Part shown: positions 63,921 through 64,000 of the stretch, piece by piece
How the letters are laid out: each line of letters starts with the position of its first letter
Numbering within the stretch: position 1 is the stretch's first letter
NCBI GenBank assembly: GCA_903772945.1
Contig: CAICTM010000059.1
Coordinates: 78,501 to 142,500, forward strand
DNA from: Seminavis robusta
Lineage: Eukaryota > Bacillariophyta > Bacillariophyceae > Naviculales > Naviculaceae
Direction of reading: 5' to 3'
DNA length: 64,000 nt
The notes under the pieces: model-generated
Database searches by the model: none
Told to the model about the DNA's origin: nothing
The model's input: the letters and a program-made list of their open reading frames with translations, nothing else
Made by a program: the position numbers and the translations under genes

Positions 63921-64000
63921 AACACCGACTGATATAGTAACGGCTTTGGAACTGTGAATGGTACACGGATCAGATACGCATACAGAATGGAGTAGAACAG

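Larger units (their letters stand above)
61302..64000. other. Right-end region without a supportable gene
   Basis: About 2.7 kb of mostly A/C-rich sequence. Many short frames occur in all readings but stops interrupt each one. It contains diverged duplicate segments (62436-62927), scattered GACGAAGGAAAAGCC-like words and AAGT and 41-bp tandem repeats near the end. It may be a decayed repetitive gene or a satellite-like stretch. Confidence 0.4.

Overview
This is a gene-dense eukaryotic nuclear window, most likely from a diatom (a Seminavis-type pennate is a guess; the genus is not established). The evidence is short GT-AG introns of about 70-330 bp, two cytosolic-type eukaryotic ribosomal protein genes, a DUF6824-type protein, O-fucosyltransferase-like and heme-peroxidase genes of stramenopile flavour, and secreted proteins with P-T-x-x-P-T spacers. 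Spacers and introns are packed with short self-complementary words (CTAGCTAG, TACCGGTA, GTACCGGTAC, TACATGTA). I found no mobile element, CRISPR array, rRNA or convincing tRNA.

Layout, left to right. 1-91: tail of an upstream gene. 1475-2245: small secreted P-T-D-P-P-repeat protein. 5054-7509: five-exon gene fusing a secreted heme peroxidase to a Hedgehog-type Hint (Hog) autoprocessing domain with a membrane tail. 8455-14451: three-exon cell-surface protein with five FAS1 domains, one TM segment and a very acidic tail. 15133-15483 and 15850-17685: unrecognised proteins. 18945-21550: secreted acetamidase/formamidase with two possible N termini. 22296-23534: a second Hint-domain membrane protein with a different ectodomain. 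23686-25146: divergent ribosomal protein pair eL33 (-) and uS8 (+), each with a 5'UTR intron whose acceptor abuts the ATG. 27056-31669: 17-exon type II membrane protein with seven kringle domains and several micro-exons. 32271-34497: four-exon O-fucosyltransferase-like Golgi enzyme. 34908-39709 (-): large DUF6824 protein. 41389-42527: sterol desaturase/fatty acid hydroxylase family enzyme. 42649-43515 (-): unrecognised protein. 45785-47872 (-): large secreted P-T-repeat protein. 50801-51196 (-): SnoaL/NTF2-like protein. 52865-58657 (-): 1930-residue PB1-like protein with 18 copies of a coiled-coil repeat. 60378-61301: TPR-like protein. The last 2.7 kb has no supportable gene but holds diverged tandem repeats.

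The window is unusually rich in secretory-pathway and surface proteins: the peroxidase-Hint, Hint-2, FAS1, kringle, P-T-repeat and formamidase proteins, plus a protein O-fucosyltransferase-like enzyme. They form no operon and no shared pathway can be shown. The most striking observation is the pair of Hog-type Hint proteins with unrelated ectodomains on the same processing and membrane-anchor module. All multi-exon models were built by hand from splice signals, phase and domain continuity, and need transcript confirmation.
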